Source: Paraglaciecola psychrophila 170 (GTDB lineage Bacteria; Pseudomonadota; Gammaproteobacteria; Enterobacterales; Alteromonadaceae). Taken from it: a stretch of DNA of 64,000 nt. The notes beneath the pieces are model-generated. The model was not told the DNA's origin. It was given only the letters and a program-made list of their open reading frames with translations, and made no database searches. The position numbers and the translations under genes were made by a program. Positions within the stretch are counted from its first letter, which is position 1; every line of letters starts with the position of its first letter. Shown here in pieces: positions 29,145-38,324 of this stretch. The DNA is taken from NCBI RefSeq assembly GCF_000347635.1, contig NC_020514.1, positions 2,480,001 to 2,544,000 of the forward strand, given 5' to 3'.

Positions 29145-29195
29145 ATTAGCATACGCTCGCGGACAATTAATCTTACTTAGACTAACCCGATTTGA

Positions 29196-30338
29196 TTACT
29201 CATTTAACCAATCAGCTGCCTGCTTATCAGCTAAGGTAATCAGATCACCGTGGGGTAGAGCAACATCAAAGCGGTGTAATCCCCAGCCCGGTAGAAAGTC
29301 ACTTACATCATCTACACGAGGGTCATCGGGATCGGCATTAACAGTGATAGCCAGATAACCCTTACCGTCTTCTTCAATACATTCTCCTGAAAATAATCCC
29401 GGCAGTTTGATAAAAGGGGTAGTAATAGCCTCGTTATCAGCTAAATTATTATACGCTACTAATTGACTTGGACTAAAGTAAGAGTCCAGCTCTAGCAAGC
29501 CAGATCCGAGGTCGACGGGATGTGTACAGGGTGACCGTGTATCGAGGCTATCGGTGATACCGAAATTAGCTGTAATTGCATTCGGAGGTGCAGAAGCCCT
29601 GTAGCTGGAGTAGTTAACATAGCAACGAGTAAAGTTTTCAGGGCTACAGGGTAGCGTCGACAAAAACGTTTCTCCAGTTTCAGCCTCATTAGGTACAGCG
29701 ACTCTAAAACCAATTAAATGCGCAGCAATCATTCGCTGTTTGAGATAAGCATCGTTTTCAACTTGATCCTGAATCAGGTGTATTAAATGTTCAGTTCCCT
29801 GTGAGTGACCAACCAAAATAAATCCTCGACCATCGTTATTGGCAACGAAATGCTTAAAGGCGTCCAGCACATCACCATAGGCTATTTCATTTAATTCAGG
29901 TAAATTGTAGCGACCAGTAAAAATAGAACTAATCGTTTTTTGACGATATAGTGGAACAAACAGGCGACACACTGAACGGTATCTAGCAGCCTGAATAAAT
30001 GTAACCCCAATTTCAGCATCTGCTACCAAATCTGCATTGTCGCCAATGTCATCGCTTACTGTGGGATAAACATAAAAACAGTCAATTGGTTGATCAATCG
30101 CTATTGGTGATTCTTCAAACTGGGTAGTACCGTCAGCAAATACAATCGTTGATGATAGATCGGACTCACAAATATTCTCTTCACCTTGAATATCTGGCAT
30201 GCAAAGCCAGTTCTGCGTATCGCTATAAAGTGTGCTGGTAAAACCTTCATACGGGTTGTCATCATAAGCATTATTTCCATCACTGTTACACGCGGTTAGA
30301 AACAAACTAAAGATAAGAAAAAAAGTCGAAAAAACATT
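29196..30338 (-). CDS. DUF3089 lipase-like lipoprotein, signal peptide frameshifted
   Basis: The long frame opens at a TTG (30305) with FLTACNSDG, the end of a lipobox, so its signal peptide is missing. An ATG at 30338 followed by a T run (six T, plus-strand A run at 30330-30335) would, with one more T, read into FFLIFSLFLTAC, a perfect lipoprotein signal; I therefore extend the gene to 30338. The body is DUF3089: DQPIDCFYVYPTVS, SVCRLFVPLYRQ, the nucleophile elbow LVGHSQGTEH and GWGLHRFDVALPHGD near the end. These are predicted secreted esterases. The indel may be a sequencing artefact. Confidence 0.8.
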   Translation of the reverse strand, partial: NVFSTFFLIFSLFLTACNSDGNNAYDDNPYEGFTSTLYSDTQNWLCMPDIQGEENICESDLSSTIVFADGTTQFEESPIAIDQPIDCFYVYPTVSDDIGDNADLVADAEIGVTFIQAARYRSVCRLFVPLYRQKTISSIFTGRYNLPELNEIAYGDVLDAFKHFVANNDGRGFILVGHSQGTEHLIHLIQDQVENDAYLKQRMIAAHLIGFRVAVPNEAETGETFLSTLPCSPENFTRCYVNYSSYRASAPPNAITANFGITDSLDTRSPCTHPVDLGSGLLELDSYFSPSQLVAYNNLADNEAITTPFIKLPGLFSGECIEEDGKGYLAITVNADPDDPRVDDVSDFLPGWGLHRFDVALPHGDLITLADKQAADWLNE

Positions 30339-30449
30339 TTATTTACCATTTTTTGATTTTTATAGGGTAAATATCTTAGCAATTAGGATGGCTATTTACA
30401 TTTATTTAACAACTGTTCGGTATTTTTTACATTGATGGTTCTAACTTGA

Positions 30450-30600
30450 TTAGAAACTGAATACCTCGTCGAGATATAAATTAATGTACACATTTTTCAA
30501 GTCATCGTAGCCATGCTCTTTTTTCGCTTCAAACCAGTTTTAGGTCTTGTCTTTTGTTCCAAATTCAACAAAACACACATTCTGATCTAACGGTAAATTA
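30450..30600 (-). pseudogene. Unrecognised coding remnant
   Basis: A minus-strand frame reads NLPLDQNVCFVEFGTKDKT, one stop, then NWFEAKKEHGYDDLKNVYIN and LYLDEVFSF. It looks like the C-terminus of a lost protein. I do not recognise the family. Confidence 0.35.
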
Positions 30601-30666
30601 TCATGGCTGTATTGTAAGTTAGCAAATATTAATATTGAACGTAGCAAAAAACTACCAAGAGGGAAT

Positions 30667-31058
30667 ATGGGAAAATAAAAAATATATAAAGGTGGGCGTT
30701 TGTTCGGCATAATTCGATTTTATGCGCAAAATCCAGTTCTTAAACCTCATACTTGTTCGTGTAAAACATGCCAAAGTCATTCAGGTTTTCTGACTCAAGT
30801 TTGGGTATAGTTTCCAAGTGAGCTGGTTAAACGGAAGGGACTTAGAGGATAATCTTCAATGTGGCGTTCATCAGACTATTCCTGCCATAGCTTTGTCCTG
30901 AATACGACGGTACTTTAGGTGTAATAGATGATGCCCCTGTAATAACAACATCACTCGCTTCATTTGATGTTCCTAATAAAAGAGAACTTAAGTCTGTATC
31001 CCCACCTATATGTACAAAAAAAACTAAATGGTGGGGTATTGAAGTTGAAGATGCTTAA
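30667..31058 (+). pseudogene. Decayed GFA-family (glutathione-dependent formaldehyde-activating-like) protein
   Basis: From the ATG at 30667 the frame gives YKGGRLFGIIRFYAQNPVLK and PHTCSCKTCQSHSGFLTQVW, matching GFA proteins, whose zinc sites are CxC and CxxC. The first pair (CxxG region) is already lost (GRLFG). TAA at codon 4, TAG and TAA interrupt it, and a shift near 30898 is needed to read CPEYDGTLGVIDDAPVITTS and KWWGIEVEDA, the typical ending. It is clearly dead. Confidence 0.8.
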
Positions 31059-31205
31059 CTATTTATTCATTTAGTTAACAAAGGCTTATGCATCGGCTTA
31101 AGGCTAGAATCGATGCTAAATTATAGCGTTGTGAACTAGATCAAGTTCACAACTGAGAAATAGTGATAAAGTAAAGGAAATTACTTTTCCTATCAGGCTG
31201 TTTGT

Positions 31206-33092
31206 ATGCAAATCGTAAAGTCTCAATTCAGTAATAAAATTGATTGGCATAGCCTTCTAAATTCAGGTAATCGGGTATTTATTGGCTCAAATGCAGCGGT
31301 ACCTAATGCGCTAATAGATAGCCTTATCGAAGATGGAAAAGGCTTAAACGATATTGAAGTTACCCATATAAGCACTTTATCAGACGACAAATGGGCTTTG
31401 CCTGAGTACGCTTCAAGATTTAAGATTAATACTTTTTTTATTCACGGCAAGCTTATTCGAAAAGCCGTGGAAGAAGGACGTGCAGACTACACGCCTTGTT
31501 TCTTATCTGAAGTGTCTGGTTTGTTCAGCGATGACATATTACCCCTAGATGCCGCTTTAATTATGGTATCGTCGCCCGACGAACTAGGCTTTTGTTCATT
31601 GGGTGTATCGGTCGATGTGGTAATGTCGGCAGCGCGCGCAGCAAAACATATTATTGCACAAGTTAATCCACTGATGCCAAGAACCTGTGGGCACTCATTT
31701 CTGCATATAAGTGAATTTAGTGCATGTATTGAACATCAACAAATCTTGCCTGAAGTTGCCGTACCTGAAGCCACAAAAATAATCGATCGAATTGGTCAAT
31801 ATGTAGCCATGTTAGTCGAAGACGGCGCTACCTTACAATTAGGTATTGGTAAAATTCCCAATGCAGTAACACGGTATCTGCAGCATCATAAAAATCTAGG
31901 CGTGCACTCGGAAATGATCAGCGACGGAGTAGTCGATTTAATTAAGAATGGCATTGTGAACAATAGGTACAAGACATTTCATCCGGGTAAAACGGTAGTC
32001 AGCTTCTGTTTCGGTACTCAAAAATTATATGATTTTGTTGATATGAATCCCCACGTTGAATTTTATCCTTCTTCTTATGTGAATAAACCCGCCAACATTG
32101 CGAAAAATGACAATATGGTAGCAATCAATAGCGCACTAGAAGTCGACCTCAGTGGACAAGTGGTATCGGACTCAATCGGGGATCATTTTTATAGTGGCAT
32201 CGGGGGGCAGGTAGATTTTGTAACTGGTGCCTCGAAAAGCAAAAACGGAAAACCTATTATTGCTTTGCCTTCAACCGCGAGAAACGGCGAAGTGTCGCGC
32301 ATAGTCGCAACCTTATCTGAAGGTTCTGGCGTGGTAACATCAAGGGGTAATGTGCACTATGTTGTAACCGAGTTCGGTATAGCAAGCCTCCAAGGCAAGA
32401 GTGTGCGCGAACGTGCGCTTGAATTAATTCGTGTTGCGCATCCTCAGTTCAGAGATGAATTATTGGCGCAAATCAGAAAAAAATATTGGGTTCCCGATTA
32501 CCAAAAAAATACGCCAACTGATATTCCTGAATTAGGTGATATGCAGCTTTTACGTTTAGACATGTCTGAGAAGTTTTATTTACGACCACTCAATCCATCT
32601 GACGAGCGCCGCTTGCAGGAGTTCTTTTATTCACACACCAAAGAAACGATTAATATGCGCTATAACTATACGCCTGGTCAAATGACGCGGGAAAAATCCT
32701 GTGATCTCGTTAGCGTAGACCAAAGTAAAGATGTGGCGTTAACCATTGTGCGACAAGAAGGGTCGAAAGTGCGCATAGAAGCAGTAGGACGTTATTATTT
32801 AATCCCCCAAAAAAACTCGTGTGAAGTAGCGTTCGTAACACGAGAAACTAATCAAGGCCAAGGCATGGCTAAGCGATTATTACAAACCATGATCGATATT
32901 GCCAAAAAGCGAGGCCTTAAAACAATGTTTGCATTAGTAAAAAGCAATAATAAAGCGATGATTTCAGTGTTTGAACAGTTCGGTTTTGTGCGTTCTTTAC
33001 ATTCTGATTTTCAGGAGATGGAGCTAACTAAATACTTCACCACTGATAAAGAATCGATTCAAACCGAGACTGCACAAGGAGAATCAAAATGA
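31206..33092 (+). CDS. Acetyl-CoA hydrolase/CoA-transferase fused to a GNAT acetyltransferase
   Basis: A 628-residue two-enzyme fusion. Residues ~1-430 are an acetyl-CoA hydrolase/4-hydroxybutyrate CoA-transferase-like domain (LGFCSLGVSVDVVMSAARAA, HSEMISDGVVDLIKNG, VVTEFGIASLQGKSVRERA). Residues ~460-615 are a GNAT domain with the acetyl-CoA loop NQGQGMAKRL and ending VFEQFGFVRSLHSDF. The combination suggests an enzyme that handles acyl-CoA and transfers acyl groups to an amine. It overlaps the deacetylase-family gene by 4 bases (ATGA), so the acyl-transferring and deacylating activities are co-translated. The start is the ATG at 31206. Confidence 0.9.
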   Translation: MQIVKSQFSNKIDWHSLLNSGNRVFIGSNAAVPNALIDSLIEDGKGLNDIEVTHISTLSDDKWALPEYASRFKINTFFIHGKLIRKAVEEGRADYTPCFLSEVSGLFSDDILPLDAALIMVSSPDELGFCSLGVSVDVVMSAARAAKHIIAQVNPLMPRTCGHSFLHISEFSACIEHQQILPEVAVPEATKIIDRIGQYVAMLVEDGATLQLGIGKIPNAVTRYLQHHKNLGVHSEMISDGVVDLIKNGIVNNRYKTFHPGKTVVSFCFGTQKLYDFVDMNPHVEFYPSSYVNKPANIAKNDNMVAINSALEVDLSGQVVSDSIGDHFYSGIGGQVDFVTGASKSKNGKPIIALPSTARNGEVSRIVATLSEGSGVVTSRGNVHYVVTEFGIASLQGKSVRERALELIRVAHPQFRDELLAQIRKKYWVPDYQKNTPTDIPELGDMQLLRLDMSEKFYLRPLNPSDERRLQEFFYSHTKETINMRYNYTPGQMTREKSCDLVSVDQSKDVALTIVRQEGSKVRIEAVGRYYLIPQKNSCEVAFVTRETNQGQGMAKRLLQTMIDIAKKRGLKTMFALVKSNNKAMISVFEQFGFVRSLHSDFQEMELTKYFTTDKESIQTETAQGESK

Positions 33093-34012
33093 CTGTGACT
33101 ATCATAGGTAGCCCTTATTGTAATTTACATGACATGGGCGACGAGCATCCTGAACAGCCAGCACGCATGCACAAGATTAATGACCAATTAATTGCATCTG
33201 GGCTTGAATATGTGCTGCATTTTGCTGACGCTAAACCTGTCAAATTGTCATCATTAGAGCGCGCTCATGACAAAGCCTTTGTACAAAGTGTATTCGACCG
33301 AGCACCGAAAGAAGGTGGTGATAGGGTCTGGATAGACGATGATACTATTATGATGGATAAAAGCTTAAACGCTGCCTTGCACGCAGCGGGTGCCGTCACT
33401 GATGCTGTCGATTTGGTGCTAGCAGATAAATCAAAAAGTGCGTTTTGTTCAGTGCGACCACCCGGACATCACGCTGGGCGTGCAAGCTCATCTGGGTTTT
33501 GCATTTTTAATAATATTGCTGTGGGTGCCATGCATGCTCTCGAAGTACATGGTTTAGAGCGTGTTGCTATTATCGATTTTGATGTTCATCACGGTAACGG
33601 TACCCAAAACATTGTCAAAGACGATGAACGCGTTCTATTTTGTTCATCTTTTCAACACCCGTTTTATCCTTTTACTGGCGATGAGCCTTGTAGGAAAGGC
33701 ATTGTTAACGTACCCATTCCTGCTGGAACTTCGGGTAGCGAATATTGTGAAATGATAAAGCCTTGGTTCAAAGCAGTAGACGAATTTAAGCCTCAACTTA
33801 TTTTTATATCCGCTGGCTTTGACGGCCATGCTGACGACGAACTCGGACAGTTGCGTTTAGTCGAAAAGGACTACATTTGGATAACTGAGCAAATTAAGGC
33901 GCTAGCTGAAAAACACTGTGAGGGCAAAATAATATCTGCTTTAGAGGGCGGCTATGCATTAAGCGCTCTTGCTCGCAGTGTTGTAGCACATGTAAAGGTG
34001 CTTGCTAACTAG
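33089..34012 (+). CDS. Histone-deacetylase-family amidohydrolase
   Basis: A 307-residue class II-like deacetylase. Zinc and catalytic residues are visible: RPPGHHAGRASSSGFCIFNN (tandem His), IIDFDVHHGNGTQ (Asp and His ligands), SAGFDGHADDELG (Asp ligand) and ALEGGYAL. Bacterial members remove acetyl groups from polyamines or other small amines, and sometimes proteins. The overlap with the CoA-transferase-GNAT gene suggests the pair makes and removes the same modification. Confidence 0.92.
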   Translation: MTVTIIGSPYCNLHDMGDEHPEQPARMHKINDQLIASGLEYVLHFADAKPVKLSSLERAHDKAFVQSVFDRAPKEGGDRVWIDDDTIMMDKSLNAALHAAGAVTDAVDLVLADKSKSAFCSVRPPGHHAGRASSSGFCIFNNIAVGAMHALEVHGLERVAIIDFDVHHGNGTQNIVKDDERVLFCSSFQHPFYPFTGDEPCRKGIVNVPIPAGTSGSEYCEMIKPWFKAVDEFKPQLIFISAGFDGHADDELGQLRLVEKDYIWITEQIKALAEKHCEGKIISALEGGYALSALARSVVAHVKVLAN

Positions 34013-34283
34013 CTCATTATTTAAAGTGATCTCAGTCATGCCACGATGCCAATATTGTTGCAACTTTTGATATTAGTCATAACAAAGGTCGCATCTGTAC
34101 GAGCATATTAATGTTTGAAAATCAGCCCTACTTAATAAACTGACAGGCGGCAATGAGCGAGAACCAGTCACACGATTAATTGGCCGTGAAGACCGTGTTT
34201 ACTGAGAAAGGTAACGGTCGAAAGATAGAGCCTCAATCGCAAATTTCTACGATTTTCGCGATTTAAAACTCATTCACTCAGTG

Positions 34284-34780
34284 TCAGTAGATTCTTTTAT
34301 GACGATGGTGCCCCTCTTGAGATACTAACAAGGTCAATGTTCCATTTGTATCTTTAAAGGAATATTGTCGTTGAATGGACCTATCGTCGAAATAGTAACC
34401 ACCGCCTAAATTAATCAGCTCAACCCAGGGCAAATGTCTGAAAGACATCCACAGCTCGTTAGCTCGAATTTCAAATTCAAATTCTTCGAATCTTTGGCGT
34501 TCCGCCAATGGTGGCAAAGTGAATACTATCTCTTGCGGTTGAGCTTTAACTGCGGCGATGCGTTTGACCCACTGAAGGTTGTTAATGGCATCTTCATTTG
34601 CTTGTAGTTTGGTCAAGGCTATTAAATAAGCTTTGTCCAAGGCAGTTTCAGCTGTGCTTAAAACATCGGGGGTAGTGCCTTGCCCTTTCCATCAGTTCCA
34701 ATCTTTAATGCCTAGTTTCAAACTTTAATATACTCGGACAGCAGCATCATCTACCTTAATAGTCTGTTTAACGACATACA
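34284..34780 (-). pseudogene. Unrecognised protein remnant, 5' end interrupted
   Basis: The open part (34284-34640) has no proper start; its first codon TTG is inside a longer frame. Reading on upstream in the same frame gives WKGQGTTPDVLSTAETALDK, a TGA, LKLGIKDWN, a TAA, and TIKVDDAAVRVY. So a gene of at least 165 codons has two nonsense changes. The intact part reads LQWVKRIAAVKAQPQEIVFT and LWMSFRHLPWVELINLGGGY. I do not recognise the family. Confidence 0.5.
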
Positions 34781-34781
34781 C

Positions 34782-34836
34782 TTGTTGTAAATATGCTCCA
34801 ATGATTTTGGATATTTGATCAAATTATAAAAAACTG
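34782..34836. repeat. Dispersed palindromic repeat, copy 5 (diverged)
   Basis: Contains ttgttgtaaatatgctccaa and gatatttgatcaaattata in family order, lacking the strong outer arms. Confidence 0.55.
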
Positions 34837-34998
34837 TTTATTTAATTTTTTGTGCCGATGAAAAGGTTGTACCACTCAAATTAACTAACTGGGTTAGATA
34901 GCCAAATAAAACGTTACATTAAGATTTAGAGTGTGCTGCGCTTAGTTGCTAATCATTTCTGCTTTAAAAAACCTATTTCAGCCACCTAAAGAATTCAA

Positions 34999-35026
34999 AC
35001 AAGGATAGGCTTTGACCTATCCTTGT
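34999..35026 (-). terminator. Rho-independent terminator of the aldo/keto reductase gene
   Basis: An 11-bp perfect stem (acaaggatagg / cctatccttgt) with a 6-base loop lies about 14 bases after the stop on the minus strand and is followed by TTGAATTCTTT. The stem is strong although the T tract is broken. Confidence 0.75.
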
Positions 35027-35039
35027 CTTTCAACAAACT

Positions 35040-35924
35040 TTATTCAGGGACCCGCATTTTCATGTTGCCTTCATATGCGGTATCAGGATCGCCTCCGTAT
35101 CTGTGATCACGATTGAGCTGGTTGATTTCTTTTATCTCCTCAGTGCTGAGTTCAAATGAATTTAGTTCGAGATTGGCTTTAATATTCTTTTCGCTTTCTG
35201 CTTTAGGAATGGCGATACGACCTTGTTGTAGATCCCATTTTAAAATCACTTGCCCGGAACTCACTCCATATTTTTCAGCCATATTAATAACGACAGGGTC
35301 TGCTATGGGCTTTTCACTAGTCGGAACACCACTCCAAGTGCCGGAGCCAAGGGGAGACCAGCAAGACACATAAATTTCGTATTTGTCACACACTGCGCAC
35401 AAGTCTTCTTGGGTCAGATAGGGATGTAATTCTAATTGATTATATATGGGTTTAACTTTGGCAAAAGACATAAGCTGTTCTATGTCGGCTTGACGGAAAT
35501 TGGATAAGCCTAAATAACGAACCTTGCCCTGTTGATGCAAACTTTCCATTGCTTGCCATGTGGATTGAGTTTTATTGGGATTAGGCCAATGGATTAAAAA
35601 CAAGTCAATATAATCCATGTCTAAACGTTTAAGGCTGGCATCAAAGGCTTTCAGCGTTTCTTCATAGCCTTGATCACAATCCCATACTTTGCTGACCACA
35701 AAAAACTCTTTTCGTGGGATACCCGAAGCTTTAATCGCTTTACCTACGCTGCGCTCGTTGCCATATAGTGACGCAGTATCAATATGTCGATAACCAGCTT
35801 TGATTGCTTTAAGGATAGTGTCAACCACGTACTCATTATCTTGTTGCCATGCGCCGATTGCGCAAGTACCGAAACCGAGGGCAGGGAAGCTACCTCCATT
35901 ATTTAATACTATTTGTTGCTGCAT
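35040..35924 (-). CDS. Aldo/keto reductase
   Basis: A 294-residue NADPH-dependent TIM-barrel oxidoreductase. The catalytic tetrad is visible: Asp and Tyr in RHIDTASLYGNERSVG, Lys in VVSKVWDCD and His in LFLIHWPNP. The late KAESEKNIKANLE segment is the NADP-binding region. It has an AGGAG ribosome site and its own terminator, so it is a single-gene unit. The physiological aldehyde is unknown. Confidence 0.93.
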   Translation of the reverse strand: MQQQIVLNNGGSFPALGFGTCAIGAWQQDNEYVVDTILKAIKAGYRHIDTASLYGNERSVGKAIKASGIPRKEFFVVSKVWDCDQGYEETLKAFDASLKRLDMDYIDLFLIHWPNPNKTQSTWQAMESLHQQGKVRYLGLSNFRQADIEQLMSFAKVKPIYNQLELHPYLTQEDLCAVCDKYEIYVSCWSPLGSGTWSGVPTSEKPIADPVVINMAEKYGVSSGQVILKWDLQQGRIAIPKAESEKNIKANLELNSFELSTEEIKEINQLNRDHRYGGDPDTAYEGNMKMRVPE

Positions 35925-36488
35925 TATTTATTCTCCTGTTGCTGGACATGATATGACATGAGGCCAAGGGAAATACATTCAAGCTAAAACTGCTGGCTGC
36001 AAAATAATAAAGTTTGAATTAACCACATAGGTTCGACTAATCACACGAGCAAGAATACACGTTTGTAGAAGGGTAATAGCATGGATTAATCATCCATTAA
36101 ATTAAAAATGTCGCCGTTATAAATTGACTCATATAATTCTGATTTTTTGATTATGCATAGCCAATTTATACGAAAATTGTTGAGATATAGTCTAGAAGCT
36201 AAAGAGCTACGAAAATCATTAAAAAGTAGAAGCATAGGTAACTCAAAACTTTACTTGGAACTTGAAATTTTACGTTAACAAAACCTGTAAACCCAATCTG
36301 CTTCTTTTATTTTAACTTTTTTATCCCTGATTGAATTACAATAGAACCCTATGTAATTTTCATCTACATAATTTTACTTAAATTAGCATCAAGACTAAGG
36401 GAATCTAGCAGACTAATTACCCAGCGACTTTTCGCCATCATAATAATAACAGTTGCCTAATATTAAAAAGGTAACTAAGGATTAATTA
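35925..36488. other. Intergenic region, mostly featureless
   Basis: About 560 AT-rich bases. Bases 36117-36168 (gttataaattgactcatata.. gattttttgattatgc) resemble the diverged repeat copy at 24778-24838. No gene is visible. Confidence 0.4.
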
Positions 36489-37358
36489 GTGAAAACATCA
36501 TTGATAATTTATGCTCTCATCGCTTTTGCTTTTAATGTCGGTGCCCAAGACAATACGTTGTCGCAAAAACAATACAAAGATGGAATTTCCGAGCAAGCCA
36601 GCACTTATCCAATCAAGATAGATGAAAACAATATCATTCGTAGGTCATTTATTGACGGTGATACACATGTGATAGAGATACAAGTCAATCACCGTACTAA
36701 AGAATATATTGGCAAAGAAGAGCTGTTGAATATAGAAGAACAATTACTCGACACTATAGGTGTCAACTTCTGTAAGGACGGAACCAACGAAAGTGTCGCC
36801 AGAACTGTTGGGATAAGTGTAGAATATCGGTACTTTGATAAGAACGCTGAACCTTTTCATTCAGTGCTTTTTAGCCAAAAGAAGTGTAATCAATTGGCGA
36901 TGACCTATACGCCAGAAAGAATAACTGAAGAAGTCAGTGTAGAAATGAAAATTAGGGCATTGGAAAAAGCTGGCACCGGCCGTGTGAAAGTTTGTGAGCT
37001 CAAACCTTTAAATGACGTTATAAAAATAGGTTATTCAAATGAGGCTGATGAGGTTGCTACTTTTTATGTTTCCGATGAATACATGGTCAATAGTTTCATG
37101 ATGAATTTAAACAAAAAGAAGCTGCAAGAACTGCGTCAACTGCTCTTAAATGCAGATAAAACTGCAATAGAAAATGCGATGCTAGATAATTTGAACTTAG
37201 GAGAGTTCAATTCCAATTCTGGAAAATTATTATTAAGTAGCCACAAAGGTGCGCTAAAGGGTTACTTCAGATCAAGAAAAGGCCGTGGTTCAGTGAGGGT
37301 GTTGTTGGATGCAACAGAACTTGCCCGTTGTTTAAGCCAAGTAGAGCCTCACCTGTAA
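36489..37358 (+). CDS. Hypothetical secreted protein
   Basis: A 289-residue protein from GTG 36489 (AAGGA nearby) with a Sec signal peptide (KTSLIIYALIAFAFNVGAQ). The mature part is hydrophilic and mixed alpha/beta, with an N-terminal segment around IDGDTHVIEIQVNHRT and a C-terminal segment ending KGRGSVRVLLDATELARCL. I do not recognise a domain. It is intact and followed by a strong terminator, so it is probably expressed as a single gene. Confidence 0.7.
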   Translation: MKTSLIIYALIAFAFNVGAQDNTLSQKQYKDGISEQASTYPIKIDENNIIRRSFIDGDTHVIEIQVNHRTKEYIGKEELLNIEEQLLDTIGVNFCKDGTNESVARTVGISVEYRYFDKNAEPFHSVLFSQKKCNQLAMTYTPERITEEVSVEMKIRALEKAGTGRVKVCELKPLNDVIKIGYSNEADEVATFYVSDEYMVNSFMMNLNKKKLQELRQLLLNADKTAIENAMLDNLNLGEFNSNSGKLLLSSHKGALKGYFRSRKGRGSVRVLLDATELARCLSQVEPHL

Positions 37359-37376
37359 CGTTCTATTCAAAAAACG

Positions 37377-37404
37377 AACCTGCAAAGGCTTCCCCGCAGG
37401 TTTT
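37377..37404 (+). terminator. Rho-independent terminator
   Basis: The stem aacctgc / gcaggtt with a 12-base loop, followed by TTTTG, lies ~20 bases after the stop of the hypothetical secreted protein. Confidence 0.75.
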
Positions 37405-37426
37405 GACTCCGCAGATTAGACTGCTA

Positions 37427-38025
37427 CTAAATCAAAAAGATTGTTACTAGTTCCCAAAATGCCACAAAACCAACGATATTGGTGACGGTAGTTAAAATAT
37501 CTGAGACAGAAATAGCGGGGTCAATTTTATATTTGTCGAGGATCATGGGTACAAATACCTCGGCCAATGCTGCTGCAACAATGTTAAGTAAAATAGCGAT
37601 ACCGATTACCATTCCTAACAGTGGATCGTTAAACCATAATAATGCAACAAAACCAATAACGACGGCCCAAATCACCCCATTTAAACCGCCCACCTTGGAC
37701 TCTTTGGCGAGTAATGCGCCAACGTTGGCTGAGGTGACCTGTTTGAGCGCTAAACCACGAATAATCAATGTTAATGTTTGGCTACTGCTATGCCTCCCAT
37801 ACTCGCAACAACTGGCATCAAGAACGCTAGGCGACGACTTGTTGAATTGTGTTTTCAAACGTTCCGATAAACGCACTGGCTAAAAAAGCGGTTAGTAGGT
37901 TGATACCTAGCCAAATAGCCCTTGTTTTCGTGCTTTTGCGTACGGCTGAGAATAAATCTTCGTTTTCATCCATACCAGCACTAGCCATTATTTGACCTTC
38001 ATAATACTCTTGCATCAATTCGCCA
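37427..38025 (-). pseudogene. Partial duplicate of the mgtE 3' end, frameshifted
   Basis: The sequence is nearly identical to the last ~600 bases of the intact mgtE gene at 43536 (for example the shared segments SQTLTLIIRGLALKQVTSAN and KESKVGGLNGVIWAVVIGFV). Two one-base losses break the frame (one around GGIAGSQT, one near 37844), and the N-terminal MgtE and most CBS sequence is absent. It covers only the transmembrane domain. It is in the same orientation as the intact gene and the yeaGH-spoVR operon lies between the two. Confidence 0.88.
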
Positions 38026-38324
38026 ACAGCAATAAACATATAGTTAATTGTAGTGAAATCGATTGGTGTTTTTAGTTAGCGGATTGTTTATATATCGAAT
38101 TGAAGGCTGTTGTTAAAAGATATTCGCCAAGCGACCAATTAAGCTTAGCACTTGGCTTTAATTTCTTTTTTACATACATAAAATAATTAAAGGGCTGCGT
38201 GTTATTGAAGATAAATAAGGCAGGACAATAAGTTAGCGAAAAACAAAAATAGTAATGAAAAGTTAGACTAATTATTTTATTTCTGACATTTTATTTAAGG
38301 TTATATATTCATAATATTTAATGC

